A stretch of DNA of 64,000 nucleotides from contig NC_079510.1 in the NCBI RefSeq assembly GCF_030052815.1, forward strand, positions 27,481,823-27,545,822, in the 5' to 3' direction. The notes beneath the pieces were generated by a model. That model was given only the letters and a program-made list of their open reading frames with translations. It was not told where the DNA came from and did not search any database. Of this stretch, positions 21,701-33,179 are shown piece after piece; the stretch's first letter is position 1, and the number at the start of each line of letters is the position of its first letter. This DNA comes from Hevea brasiliensis. Lineage: Eukaryota > Streptophyta > Magnoliopsida > Malpighiales > Euphorbiaceae. The translations under genes and the position numbers were made by a program.

Positions 21701-22789
21701 ATTAATTTCTTTTATGTTTCTTTGGGTTGTAAATTAAGTAATTTATTTTAATTTATTTTAGGCATGTATTATGAAGATTGTAATATTTTTGGGTTATAAT
21801 TTCATTTATTTAGTTCTTGTAAATTAGCCTTGGTATGCCAAGGATTACTATGTAATTGGGTTGCAAGAAGATCAATGGGGTCAAGAGCATTGGTGGGACT
21901 AGTGGGAGGAATTCAAAATCAAATGTTTATTATAAACTCCTTTAGCAACTCTTCTAAAATGAATGAATGAAATGCACCTAGAAATGCCCTGATTCAATTC
22001 TTGGTGGCTCAGAATTGAATCCCTTAGAAAAGTCCATGATCATACCATATTTATTTATTATCCATGAATGCATGAGATGTATGGGAATGTATGCAAGTAT
22101 ATGATATATACATGCTAATTGGATAATGTGCAAAGTGAGACCTTAATAGAAATTAGGATGACCACAAAATCTTCCAAACAAATGATTAAGTTGGAAATGG
22201 TATAATTAAAGTAATCATAACATGGGCTCTCCATTGAGGCAATTATTTTAAGAAATTTTAAATAGGCAATTATTTTAAGAAATTTTAAATACTTGCATAA
22301 GATACAATTAATTTAAGAGATTTTCTTAAGAATAATTGTTAAGCATGAGATGTTGTAAATATGTAAATGGTTTTGTAGCCAATATTGGATGTACCTGAGG
22401 ACATTAAAATTATTTGCATAATTACTGGCTCAATGGGATCAACTTAACTAATGCAAGATAAGTCAATAATGGATGTACCTGAGATTTTGAGCATTAGGGG
22501 CTAGGTGAAGGATTGAACCTCACATGAGATGTGATGGGCAAGGAATTGCTCACTTATAGTTTATTGTAATTCCAATAATGGATGTACTTGAAGATGATCA
22601 ATAGGATTATAAGAATTCAATCACTCACTAAAAATCCATCCAACTAGGATTTCTGTTTTCTACTTTGGAAGTGTAGGATTCGCTAAGTTAGTGGGGGGAC
22701 CAATTTGATTAAAAGACCATAATCATTTTGGTTAATTACATGATACATTTACTAATTAATCTGATTATTTTCTGCAGTTAATTTTCTGA
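21701..22789 (+). other. Copia leader, continued; no gene
   Basis: Non-coding leader between the gypsy insertion and gag. Contains a duplicated 23-bp AATTATTTTAAGAAATTTTA-type segment (22241.., 22266..) and three copies of ATGGATGTACCTGAG-like sequence (about 22388, 22469, 22577). Confidence 0.6.
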
Positions 22790-23640
22790 TAATAATGAGC
22801 ATAGAATAACCACCACCATCCAATATCCTTACAAGCATACTTGATAGAAAATAGGTTGACAGGACCTAATTTATTTGATTGGCTAGGAAATTTGAAACTT
22901 GTCCTAAACCTTAAACATATTGGATATGTTCTAGACTCATAGGTTCCTGGTCCCTTACCTCCAGAGGCCACACAAAAGGAACATGAAACTTTGGACAAGT
23001 GGAAGGAGCATGATATGAGAGCCAAGTGTTACATGCTTGCTTCTATGAGTAATAAGTTACAGAAGCAGCATGAGAACATGCAAAGTGCGAGTGAGATCCT
23101 CCTTCACCTACAAGAGTTGTATGGTGAGCACAGCAGGAATGCTAGGTATGAGATATCTAGGCAGCTGTTCCGCATGAGGATGTCTGAGGGACAAAAAGTT
23201 AGGGATCATGTCCGTAAGATGATTCGGCTGATTGAGCAGCTAGAACATCTTGACTTTAACATTGATTTCCAATTGCAGACAGATTTGATTCTTCAGTCCC
23301 TTCCTGAGTGTTTTGGGAATTTTGTAACAAAATTCCATATGACTAAACAGGAATGCACCTTGGCTGGTTTACTCAACATGTTGGTTATTGCCCAAAAGAA
23401 TATGCCGAGCAATAAAGGAAAAGAGTTAGCTTTGATTGCATCTTCTTCTGCTAGAAAGTCCAACAAGAAGAAGGGCAATAAGAAAAAGAAACCTTAGATT
23501 TCTGGTCCTTCCAAGAAAATAGCTAAACAGAAAGGGAAGACTAAAGCTGATGGAGGCAAAAAAAAGTGTTTCCACTATCAGAAGGATGGGCACTAGAAAA
23601 GGAACTGCCCAGAGTATCTTGCTTCTCTGAAGGATAAGAA
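22790..23640 (+). pseudogene. Copia gag with degenerate zinc knuckle
   Basis: Upstream frames read DWLGNLKLVLN and HIGYVLDS with interruptions. The longest open piece is 22991..23497, with KCYMLASMSNKLQKQHENMQ, the YEISRQLFRMRM region and LIEQLEHLDF, typical of plant copia gag. A TAG at 23495..23497 interrupts a Lys-rich stretch. The zinc knuckle follows as KCFHYQKDGH-stop-KRNCPEY: the second Cys is replaced and a stop has arisen. Capsid function is lost. Confidence 0.85.
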
Positions 23641-24990
23641 GGATACACCTTCGGAAGGTATGTCCATATCTTGTTATTTAGATTCTGATGATACTCATAG
23701 TTTATCTACAGCTTGGGTTTTAGATACTGGTGCCAGTTCTTACATTTCTTATGATATGCAGGAACTAACAAATAGTAACAGCTTGCGTTCTCGAGATGTT
23801 AGACTCTGGATTGGTGATGGCTCAACTGTTAAAGCTTTAGCCATAGGATCTAAATCTTTTTACATGTCTGGACATATTTTGTATTTGTATAATATTTTAT
23901 ATGTACCTGATGCTTTTAAGAACATCATTTCTATATCTAGTTTGACTAGAAATGGCTATGAATTTCAGTTCACAGATGATATTTGCAATATTTATTTTGG
24001 AAATAAATATGTTGGTTCGGGTTATATGAATGATGGTCTTTATTATTTAGATAATAATAACAAATACAAAATGAATGCAAGTGATTTAGATGAATGCAAT
24101 GCCATGGTGAAAATCAACTCAAGTTCCAAAAATATTTGGCACTTAAGGTTAGGTCATGTTGCAGAAGATAGGATTACAAAACTAGAGAAAATGGGGATTT
24201 TATCTTCATTGGGCTCGAGCCTACTCCAACTTGTGAATCTTGCCTTCAGGGCAAAATGACTAGATCACTATTTGCGAGATAACGGCTAAGAGCTGAAAAT
24301 ATTTTAGAACTAATACATAGTGATGTATGTGGTCCATTTAAAGAAATGGCTAGAGGCAGTTTTCATTATTTTATTACCTTTACTGATGATAAATCAAGGT
24401 TTGGGTATTTGTATTTGATGAAATATAAACATGAATCCTTTGAAAAGTTCAAAAAATTTAAATCTGAAGTAGAAAATCAAACAGGAAAAAGTATTAAAGC
24501 TCTTCGATCAGATCGTGGAGGTGAATACTTGAGTACTAAATTTGATGAATACTTGAGAGAGCATGGCATTGTTTCTCAGCTGACTCCTCCAGGAACACCA
24601 CAACTAAATGGTGTATATGAAAGGAGAAATCGTACCTTATTGGATATGGTACGTAGTATGATAAGCTATACTGATATGCCAATCTCCTTTTGGGGATTTG
24701 CATTAGAATCAGCTTTGTATATTCTGAATAGGATTCCATCAAAATCAGTTTCTCTCACACCTTATGAGATATGGCATGGAAGAAAACCAAGTCTTAAGCA
24801 TGTTAAGATTTGGGGTTTTCCAGCTTATATCAAAAAGTTGAACACTGATAAATTGGAAACCAGATCAGAAAAGGGTCAATTTGTTAGATATCCAAAAGAT
24901 AGTTTTGGATACTATTTTTATTTGCCTACATCACAAAAGGTTGTGATAAGTAGAGATGCCACATTTCTTGAACAATAGTTTGTTCAAGAA
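23641..24990 (+). pseudogene. Copia protease and integrase
   Basis: Protease active site AWVLDTGASSYIS (about 23713) with GDGSTVKALAIGS following. The pre-integrase region has IWHLRLGHVAEDRI (His of the zinc finger). A frame break at about 24240..24345 loses part of the CxxC segment. The integrase core resumes at 24346 with FITFTDDKSRFGYLYLMK, ALRSDRGGEYLS, PGTPQLNGVYERRNRTLLDM and KHVKIWGFPAYI, ending at a stop (24976). Integrase ahead of RT confirms Ty1/copia. Broken. Confidence 0.88.
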
Positions 24991-25020
24991 GGAGGCAAAG
25001 GAAGTCAAATAGAGTTAGAA

Positions 25021-25960
25021 TTGGAGAATTCTGACCAACTAACTGATCAGATGGATATAGATCCATCTAGTCAACCTACACCTATTGATGAAACATCTAC
25101 AGCTGTTCCTCGTAGAACAACTAGGGTATCTCACCCAGCAGTGAGATATGGTTTCCTTCATGAAGAAGAACAAGAGTTGTCTACTCATGAAGAAGTTGAT
25201 CATGGAGATGATCCTTACGTATGAAGAAGCTATATCAGATATAGACTCTTCAAAATGGATTGATGCTATGAAATCCGAGATTGATTCCATGTATAAGAAT
25301 CAAGTTTGGGATCTTGTTGACCCACTCGAAGGTATTGTACCTATAGGGAACAAATGGGCTTTCAAGAAGAAAATTGGTTCTGATGGAAAGGTAGAGACCT
25401 ATAAGGCAAGGCTAGTAGTGATACGGTTTCGCCAAAAGCAAGGAATCGACTATGAGGAGACTTTCTTGCCTGTTGCCATGCTTAAATCAATTAGGATTCT
25501 ATTAGCAGTAGCTGCATATTATGATTATGAGATTTGGCAGATGGATGTCAAAACAGCTTTTACCAATGGATACATTGAAGAAAACATTTTCATGGAACTA
25601 CCTAGGGGTTTTGAATCCCAAGATGGTTCCAAAGTATGCAAGCTAAAGCGATCCATTTATGGGTTGAAACAAGCTTCGAGGAGTTGGAACATCCATTTTC
25701 ATGAAGCCATTAAGTCATTTGGCTTTGTAAAAAATGAGGATGAGCCATGTGTATATAAGAAGGTCAGTGACAGTGCTATCACTTTCCTTGTCTTATATGT
25801 GGATGACATTTTGTTAATGGGTAATGACACAGGTATGTTGACAACTGTAAAGGTATGGTTGTCAAATACATTCTCCATGAAAGACTTAGGGGAGGCAACC
25901 TATATTTTTGGGATTCACATCTATAGAGATAGAGCTAAAAGAATAATTGGTTTATCCTAA
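25021..25960 (+). pseudogene. Copia reverse transcriptase
   Basis: A linker (25021..25224) is followed, after a frameshift, by 25148..25960. RT motifs in order: SKWIDAMKSEIDSMYKNQVW, GNKWAFKKKIGSDGKVETYK, FLPVAMLKSIRILLAVAAYY, WQMDVKTAFTNGYI, SIYGLKQASRSWN and LVLYVDDILLMGND, the last with the YVDD catalytic pair. The frame stops after AKRIIGLS. RT copies the element RNA into DNA. No longer expressed as one protein because of the flanking breaks. Confidence 0.9.
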
Positions 25961-26033
25961 AGTCTATATTTGGAAAAGGTGTTAAAGAGGTTTAACATGC
26001 TTGATTCCAAGAGAGGATTGTTACCAGTGAGAC

Positions 26034-26436
26034 ATGGTATCCACCTTTTTAAAGAGTTCCAAACAGAGTACGACTGCAGATTCCACTACCGAGGCTGAGT
26101 GTATTGCTGCATCAGATGCTGCAAAGGAAGCTGTTTGGATAAAGAGGTTCATGACAGAACTTGTAGCAATTCTTTCCATTGAGTCAGTAGTTCCACTTCA
26201 CTGTGACAATAATAGAGCAGTCACACAGCTAAGGAACCCCGGTCTCACCAGAAATCCAAACACATAGAAAGGCGCTACCACATTATTAGAGAAATAGTTG
26301 GGTGAGGCGATGTAGCCATGTTGAAAATAGCATCAGCTGAAAATCCAGTTGATCCATTCACTAAGCCTATGACACAAACTCATCTAGACTGGCATCTTGA
26401 GAAGATGGGTCTAAGATATTGTAATGAATGGCTCTA
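26034..26436 (+). pseudogene. Copia RNase H remnant
   Basis: Reads SKQSTTADSTTEAECIAASD and KEAVWIKRF, the C-terminal half of copia RNase H. A frameshift at about 26250 is followed by IREI and PVDPFTKPM-type sequence to the stop at about 26436. The stretch between RT and this point is shorter than usual, so an internal deletion at about 26030 is inferred. Confidence 0.8.
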
Positions 26437-26437
26437 G

Positions 26438-26451
26438 TGTTAGTGGGAGAT
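26438..26451 (+). other. Copia polypurine tract
   Basis: GTTAGTGGGAGATT immediately precedes the 3' LTR start TGTTAG. Confidence 0.75.
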
Positions 26452-27643
26452 TGTTAGTAGTATGCCCTAGAGCATATCATTTAGTATGTATCTTGTATAT
26501 ATTTTATTAATAAAACGAATTTTCACTTTTTCGTTTACATAATATATTTATGTGTAATAGAAAAGGTCCATTGATATTTTTGTTAGAAATTCTATTCTTA
26601 AGTTATTAAGAATATGAGTGACAGTATTTCTAGCACAAAGTATCATAAATTGGTTCACAATTGAGGATACTTCACAATAAGGACATGACTTATCCAGAAA
26701 GATTGTAATCATGTTTGTTCCCAGGTTATTTATATGAGATGTAAATAAGATGGAATGGTGAGTGTCATGCCATATAACAAACGTGATAGGCACTTATACA
26801 TGATAAGTAGGCTGAACCAGTGACATTTATGACAAGCACATGGAGTTTACTCTTGTCAATGTATTGACATAAATCATATTATTGCATATAATCTTTAGAC
26901 CTGAGATAGCACAGTTATCTTGTATATAGGTGGTTTGAGTTTGATACTGCTTTCATACTTGTACTGTGTATTGGTATATGGGCATGTGTTGGCTCCTACT
27001 AGTTATATATGGAGGTAGGAGTTGATCAAGATGGAATCTGTTCCTCTAAGTAAATAGGGATAAAATCCTATGTTCATTTAATTGTTCTTGATGTTTCAAG
27101 TTCCTGGCCAGGACAGATAGAATTAATCATAAAAGAGTTTCTCATGAGAAAAATCTTTTTAATCAAGAACTGGAATTAAAAGAGAACATAATATTCATAG
27201 CAAATGGGGTTTAACATAAACCATGACTGCAGCTCGAATTGGGATTTTGTAACAGAGAGATTCTAGTGCATGGTAACATATGATTATAGGTTCATTTAAG
27301 CTGTTCAAGGGCTGCCATTGGTAATCTTGGTATGGACAAGCTAGAGGGACAACACTTGGTATCCTAAGGCGCATCCCAAAGGTACCAAACACACTGCAGT
27401 GCATCAAAAGGTTAGTGTACTTGTTCTTGATCTAATCTAGGGCTATAATGAATTAATCTGATTAATTCTAAGATCTTAAATGCCAAATGTAGATCCAAAA
27501 ACATATTAAAAGAGGTTTAATATGTTGTTTATCATTAAAATCAAATAGATAAAAATGAATCTTGCATGATGCATGTGACTCTAGGCGAAAACTTTTTGAA
27601 TTCAATGATATAAACTTATGTTTTTCATGCTTTCGCTCCTTCA
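26452..27643 (+). repeat. Copia 3' LTR with internal deletion (1192 bp)
   Basis: Matches the 5' LTR from TGTTAG to GGTTCATTTAAG (27300), then jumps to the segment equal to 9635..9977 and ends CTCCTTCA. About 920 bp present at 8712..9634 is missing; AAG occurs at both breakpoints. The minus-strand frames 26548..26793 and 27195..27407 are chance frames in the LTR. Confidence 0.85.
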
Positions 27644-28214
27644 TAATCACTAAGTAAAATGTGATTTAATTGATTAATTAAAGAGTTTAATTAATTAATT
27701 AATTAAATAGGTTTGATTTGCAATAAGATTGCAAAGTCCCTAGTATGGCTTGAAATCAAATCAAAGTTATTGGATGTATAGTATAAATTAAATTTATATT
27801 TAAAGTATTTAAATATGAATTTAATTGTGAGAAATTAATTAATAGAGATTAATTAATTAATTAATTTATATTTGATATAAATTGATTTGAAGAGGAGAAA
27901 TAATGATTTTGGGTTGAGAACTCAAAATTACAATATAAGGGTAATTTGGTCATTTCACATGGTGACAAGTGGCACCATGAGATGGTGACACATGGCATTA
28001 TATAAGTTTGTCATTTGTCTTCCTATCATGCAAAGGTGATCAAAGTCAAGATTCAGTCTAGCTTTGACACTTGGCTTAATGTGATTAGGCCAATTAAAAA
28101 ATAAGATACAATGTAATGGTGACAAGGGAAAAGAAAGAAGAATAAAATACAACATTCTCTCTAGCCTCTCAAGGGTGGCGGCACACTTTGCTCTCCCTCT
28201 CCTCTTCATCTTTT
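27644..28214 (+). mobile_element. Older copia LTR, right part
   Basis: Continues the LTR broken at 7863: TAATCAC, then the A+T-rich region matching 8899 onwards, and the CTCAAGGGTGGCGGC segment matching 9460.. in content. Truncated where the inverted LTR begins at 28215. Confidence 0.75.
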
Positions 28215-30127
28215 TGAAGGAGCGGAAGCATGAAAAACACAAGTTTAGATTATTGAAATTCAAAATTTTTCATCTAGGGTCATATGCATCATGCAAGATT
28301 TATTTTTATCTATTTGATTTCAATGATAAACAACATATTAAAGCTCTTTTAATATATTTTTGAATCTATATTTACCATTTAAGATTTTAGAATTAACAGA
28401 TTGATCCATTAGAATCCTAGATTAGATCAAGAACAAGTGCACTAACCTTTTAATGCACTGTAGTGTATTTGGCACCTTTGGGATGCGTCTTTAGGACACC
28501 GGATGTTGTCCCTCTAGCTTGTCCACACCAAGATCACCTATGGTAGCCCTTGAACAGCTTCTAAAGCTTTTTATATGAATTAGAAAATCAAGTTTTGCCT
28601 TTTGAGAGATTAAAGATGTGAACAGGACACTAGAAACAATTTCTAGTATTTTTAATTCAAGAGATTGTTTGCTAATCTCTTTGAATTGATGAGAGATGAA
28701 GAAGAAGAGAAGAGAGAGGAGCCAAGGGTGGTGGCACCTTTTTGAGAATGAACAGATTGTATTTTTGTTCTTTCATCCTTACACTTATATAGCTAGGTCA
28801 CAACTTAAAACCCTTGCCACATGTCACCCTCTGATTGGTTCTAAGTTTAATTGACCCAATCACATTGTGCCAAGTGTCAAACCTATATTTAATCTTGACT
28901 TTGATCATCTTACATGATTAAAAGACATATGGCAAGCTTATGTATAGTGTCATGTGTCACCATCTCATGGTACCACATGTCACCCTGTGAAATGACCAAA
29001 ATACCCCTGTGTCTTAATTTTGAGTTCTCAACTCAAAATAATTATTTCTCTTCTTCTAATCAATTTATATCAAATATAAATTAATTAATTAATCTTTATT
29101 AATTAATTTCTCATTAATTAAATTCATATTTAAACACTTTAAATATAAATTTAACTTATACTATACATCCAATAACCTAGATTTGGTTTCAAGCCATGCT
29201 AGGGACTTTGCAATCTAATTGCAAACCAAACCTATTTAATTAATCAATTAAACTCTTTAATTAATTAATTAAATCATATTTAATTTGGTGATTACTTGTG
29301 TATGTGTGTGACTTACTAGGCTCATCACTAATTGGCAATGAGACATGATATCAACTCTTAACATCATCTGAACTCTTTCTTACCATAAATGATTTCTCTA
29401 AATCATTTTATGCACCTCATAGACCATGGTTAACACCTAGCATAGCATGCCATGGCCACCCAATTAGTAATAAGGTTTACCTTAAATGAACTTATAATCA
29501 TATGTTACCATGCACTAGAAGCTCTCAGTTACAAAATCCCAATTCGAGCTGGAGTCATGGTTTATGTCAAACCCCATTTGCTATGAATATTATGTTCTCT
29601 TTTAATTCTAGTTCTTGATTAAAAGATTTTCTCATCAGAAACTTTTTTCTGATTAAACCTATCTGTCCTGGCCAGGAACTTGAAACATCAAGAACAATTA
29701 AATGAACATAGGATTTTATCCCTATTTACTTAGAGGAACAGATTCCATCTTGATCAACACTTACCGACATATATAACTAGTAGGAGCCAACACATGCCCA
29801 TATACCCATACACAGTACAAGTATGAAAGCAGTATCAAACTCAAACCACCTATATATAAGATAACTATGCTATCTCAGGTCTAAATATTATATGCACTGA
29901 TATAATTTATGACAATGCATTGATAAGAGTAAACTCCACGTGCTTGTCATAAGTGTCACTGGTTCGACCTACTTATCATGTATAAGTGCCTATCATGTTT
30001 GTTATATGGCATGAGACTCACCATTATATCTTATTTACATCTCATATAAATAACTTGGGAACAAACATGATTACAATCTTTCTGGATAAGTCATGTCCTT
30101 ATTGTGAAGTATCCTCGATTGTGAACC
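28215..30127 (-). repeat. Inverted copia LTR, truncated
   Basis: Starts TGAAGGAGCGGAAGC, the reverse complement of the LTR 3' end, and follows the LTR backwards to GATTGTGAACC at 30127. About the first 200 bp of the LTR (its U3 end) are missing. It faces the + strand LTR copies to its left. Confidence 0.85.
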
Positions 30128-33100
30128 TATTTACGGAAGCTTGATACAAGCTTGATCCCACCCACTTAACCTTATTTTGTCCCCAAATTAATCTATAAAA
30201 ACTTGTCAACTTCACTTGGGGAAGCATTTGAAGAAGAAAAGAAAAGGAAAAAGGGAGTGAAATTGAAGAATTGGAATTCAAGTGAAGGTTAGTAATAAAC
30301 TCTAATTTATTTCTTTAAATTTCATGCAAATATGCTTTAATAAACTTAGAAATTGAAACAAATCAAAGGAAAAACATGGTTGAGGGACCAAACATGAATT
30401 TTGGCCAGCCTTAGTTAGGGTTTGAAATGGATGAATTTGATGCATTTGAATGGTTGCTTAAGTGGAATTAAGTATGTAAACTATGGATAGATGTTTAGAA
30501 TGCATTAGGTTTGAATTTTATGAGTTAGGGTTTTTGGCACCTAGGGTTTGGGAGGCAAAAATGTAAGAATTGGTCAAATAGTATGTTTGACCTTGTTTGA
30601 GATGAAAAATGGTCATTTGTGACCAATTGAGATGTGTTGGAAGTGTTAGAAGTGAGTTTAAATTCGGATTGAAAATGGCCATGCTGTAGGTAGTAGGACC
30701 AAGGTCCGTTTGAGGGACCAAAACTGAAAATTTACAAGTTCAATTGGTATGAGACCAATTGGGAATGAAAATAGACACAAAATGGAACATTTTTCATTAA
30801 GGAATCATGCCCAGAAAGTGACCATAGCATAGTGAACAAATTGGCCAAATCCGGATTAGGCAATCTGACCTGTACAAAAATGACCAAATGAACAGTGTTT
30901 ATTCATTTGGCCATAAATTGGGCTAGGCAGGTCTAAATGACCTGAAATTTTATCAGTGGAAAGCTGAGACATAGACCTAAAACTTTTATGAAGAACACAA
31001 ACCCAAATTATGCCCTTAACAAAGTCATTTGGCCACCCAAATTTGGTGACCTAAAACTGCCAGAACCAGTTTGGTGCCCAGAAATCTGGGTTAAGTCCAA
31101 TCTGGTAGCCATGATTCAAATGGCTATAACTTGAGCTACAAAATTCCAAATGGAGTAATTCAAAAAGGAAAATAAATTTAAGACAATAGGGAACATTTTC
31201 TATGAAGAAGGGTTTGTCAAATTCTAACAGAAAAATGACCAATAGAACAGTGCAACATAAGACACCAAAACTGAAAATTTGCAATTTTGCCTAAAAGACT
31301 TAAAATTTGAGAAAACAACCAAAACCAACAAATTAGGTAACCAAAATGTGGCATGTGGGTGAAATTAGAATTCCCATACCTATTAAGCATTAGAAAGTCA
31401 ATAAATTAACTTGAATAGTATCATGAATAGTAAACCCGAAATACAAATTTTAAAGAACGTCAAGTTTAGCATATTAAAGCTAGGTATAAGTAGATTTGAA
31501 TTTATTTTTGGAGTTATGATAAATGGTGATACTGAAATACTGTGAAACTGTGTGTTTCAGTGGAAAAGAATTCCGGGAAAGAACTCGAGACATCGAGTCA
31601 AGGCCAAGAGGCGACTCATATAAGGTTTGTGCACAACTAACTATTTTGTTACTTTTCAGTTCTAAATTGATTTGAACAAGTTTATTTTATGATTTATAAT
31701 TTTGTTGTGTTGAGGATTTTAATTTGTTGAATGAAATTGTATAAATTAAATGTAAATTTTCTTATGCATTTAAGGATTTATTGCATGGTTTTGAGGATTG
31801 TAAATTTTAAGTTTGATGTGTTGCCAACCTTGAGCATGAATTTATGATGATTAAATATGTTAATAATTTGTAAACACTTTGTAAATAGAAATTGTTTTGA
31901 ATATGATTTGAAACCACAGTTGACATGGCAAAATATGTTGTGAATTCTCATTAGCTTGTCTAGTGAGATATCTCCTTCACTAGATGGGGCGAGTTCCTTC
32001 CTCTCTGGCTTGCCAGTTGGGGAAGAGTTTGAATAAGTACTCATATATACTAGCTAGTCTTTGTTCCTCCCTTTTAGCCTTGGTTATTGGGAGAGTGTGA
32101 AATGTTGTGCTGTACAACACGACATCTATTTGAATTTTGGGTCATGGGTTCAACTGTGTGAATTGTTGGCAACGCCCTTTAAATTATGCATAATTTGATA
32201 AATTGTGGTTGAAATAAATAATTTGTCAGTGATTCAAAATATTTTTGTGTTGTTTCGGGATTTAAAAGAAATGTAGATAAATAGTTACTATTTGATCAAA
32301 ATGTTATTCAAATGAATAATTTGCATGAATGAAAATATTGATTTCTGAATGTTATGAATTTTGAAGAATTTAGAAATTTTAAATTTTTATTCGTCATGAA
32401 TTGTCAAGCATAACTTTTATTAAGTTTTAAACTATTAGTTGTGCACCACTGAGTTCACCACTCAGCGATAGCTTTGTATGCTATCGCAGGTGGAGGAAAA
32501 TATAAAGCAGCTGAGCAAGATTACTAAAAGGCATAGTGAGACTATCTTCGGGTATATCGTAGGTATATCCTTGTACTTTAAATTTTGATGTAATTCTGTA
32601 ATTGTATGTATGAAATTTACTTTGAGCAGTTGTACCAACTCTTTTGTAATATATTTTTGGATTGTAATGAAATACAAATTATTATAAGGTTATCTTGAGA
32701 TTTTATGTATTTATAAAGTTTTGCACTACTAAATTTTTAATGATCCCATGAATGTAAATATTCATATTGTTATCTTAATGAGATATTTCAATGTTTGATT
32801 TAATTTAAACTGCGTATTGAGTTACTTGAGTTGAATTGTGAAATGAGATTGAATAATGGAGTTGTGATTGAGAAAAATATTGTGAGTGTCTTTATTTTCA
32901 GATTTTGAAGAACTGTTTTCTCAAAATACAGACGGTACTCTACCGAAATTTTTGTAAAAATTGCGGGGATTTTAAATATCTAAAAATTTGATTTATGTTT
33001 AGACTTTAAATAAAGGTTTTTAATATCTGAGAAAATTTTACCCACCAATTTAAAAATGAACGAAAATTATTTTAAAATCCCTTGTAGTATATTTAATGGG

Positions 33101-33179
33101 TTACCAGTAGGCGAAGTACGGTAATTCATTAGGTGTACTACGAGAGCATGTTACATCTTACAAGGAGTAGGGTGTGACA
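30128..33179 (+). repeat. Gypsy LTR, 5'-truncated (same family as 57671..61686)
   Basis: Ends TAGGGTGTGACA at 33179. Its last ~130 bp are the reverse complement of the start of 57671.. (tracts such as TCATTAGGTGTACTACG and TAAAATCCCTTGTAGTAT). A possible TATA motif CTATAAAAAC is at about 30191. Stem-loops at 32449..32465 and 32466..32486 and the conserved block at 32907..32922. No primer site follows, so it is a solo or truncated LTR. The minus-strand frames inside it lack recognisable domains. Confidence 0.75.
32449..32486 (+). other. Double stem-loop in LTR
   Basis: First stem CTGAGT-TCACC-ACTCAG (32449..32465). Second stem CGATAGC-TTTGTAT-GCTATCG (32466..32486), directly adjacent. Both are present on the opposite strand at 58272..58309 and 63605..63642, with substitutions that mostly keep pairing. 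Confidence 0.65.

Larger units (their letters stand above)
7864..27643 (+). mobile_element. Ty1/copia retrotransposon, split by a gypsy insertion
   Basis: Layout on the + strand: 5' LTR 7864..9977, primer site 9980..9992, leader 9993..10619, then a Tekay-like gypsy insertion (10625..21695). The leader resumes from 21701, followed by gag, protease, integrase, RT and RNase H remnants (22790..26436), polypurine tract 26438..26451 and 3' LTR 26452..27643. Domain order (integrase before RT) is that of Ty1/copia. Stop codons, frameshifts and a pol deletion make it non-autonomous. The lineage within copia (Tork/Angela-like?) is not settled. Confidence 0.9.
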
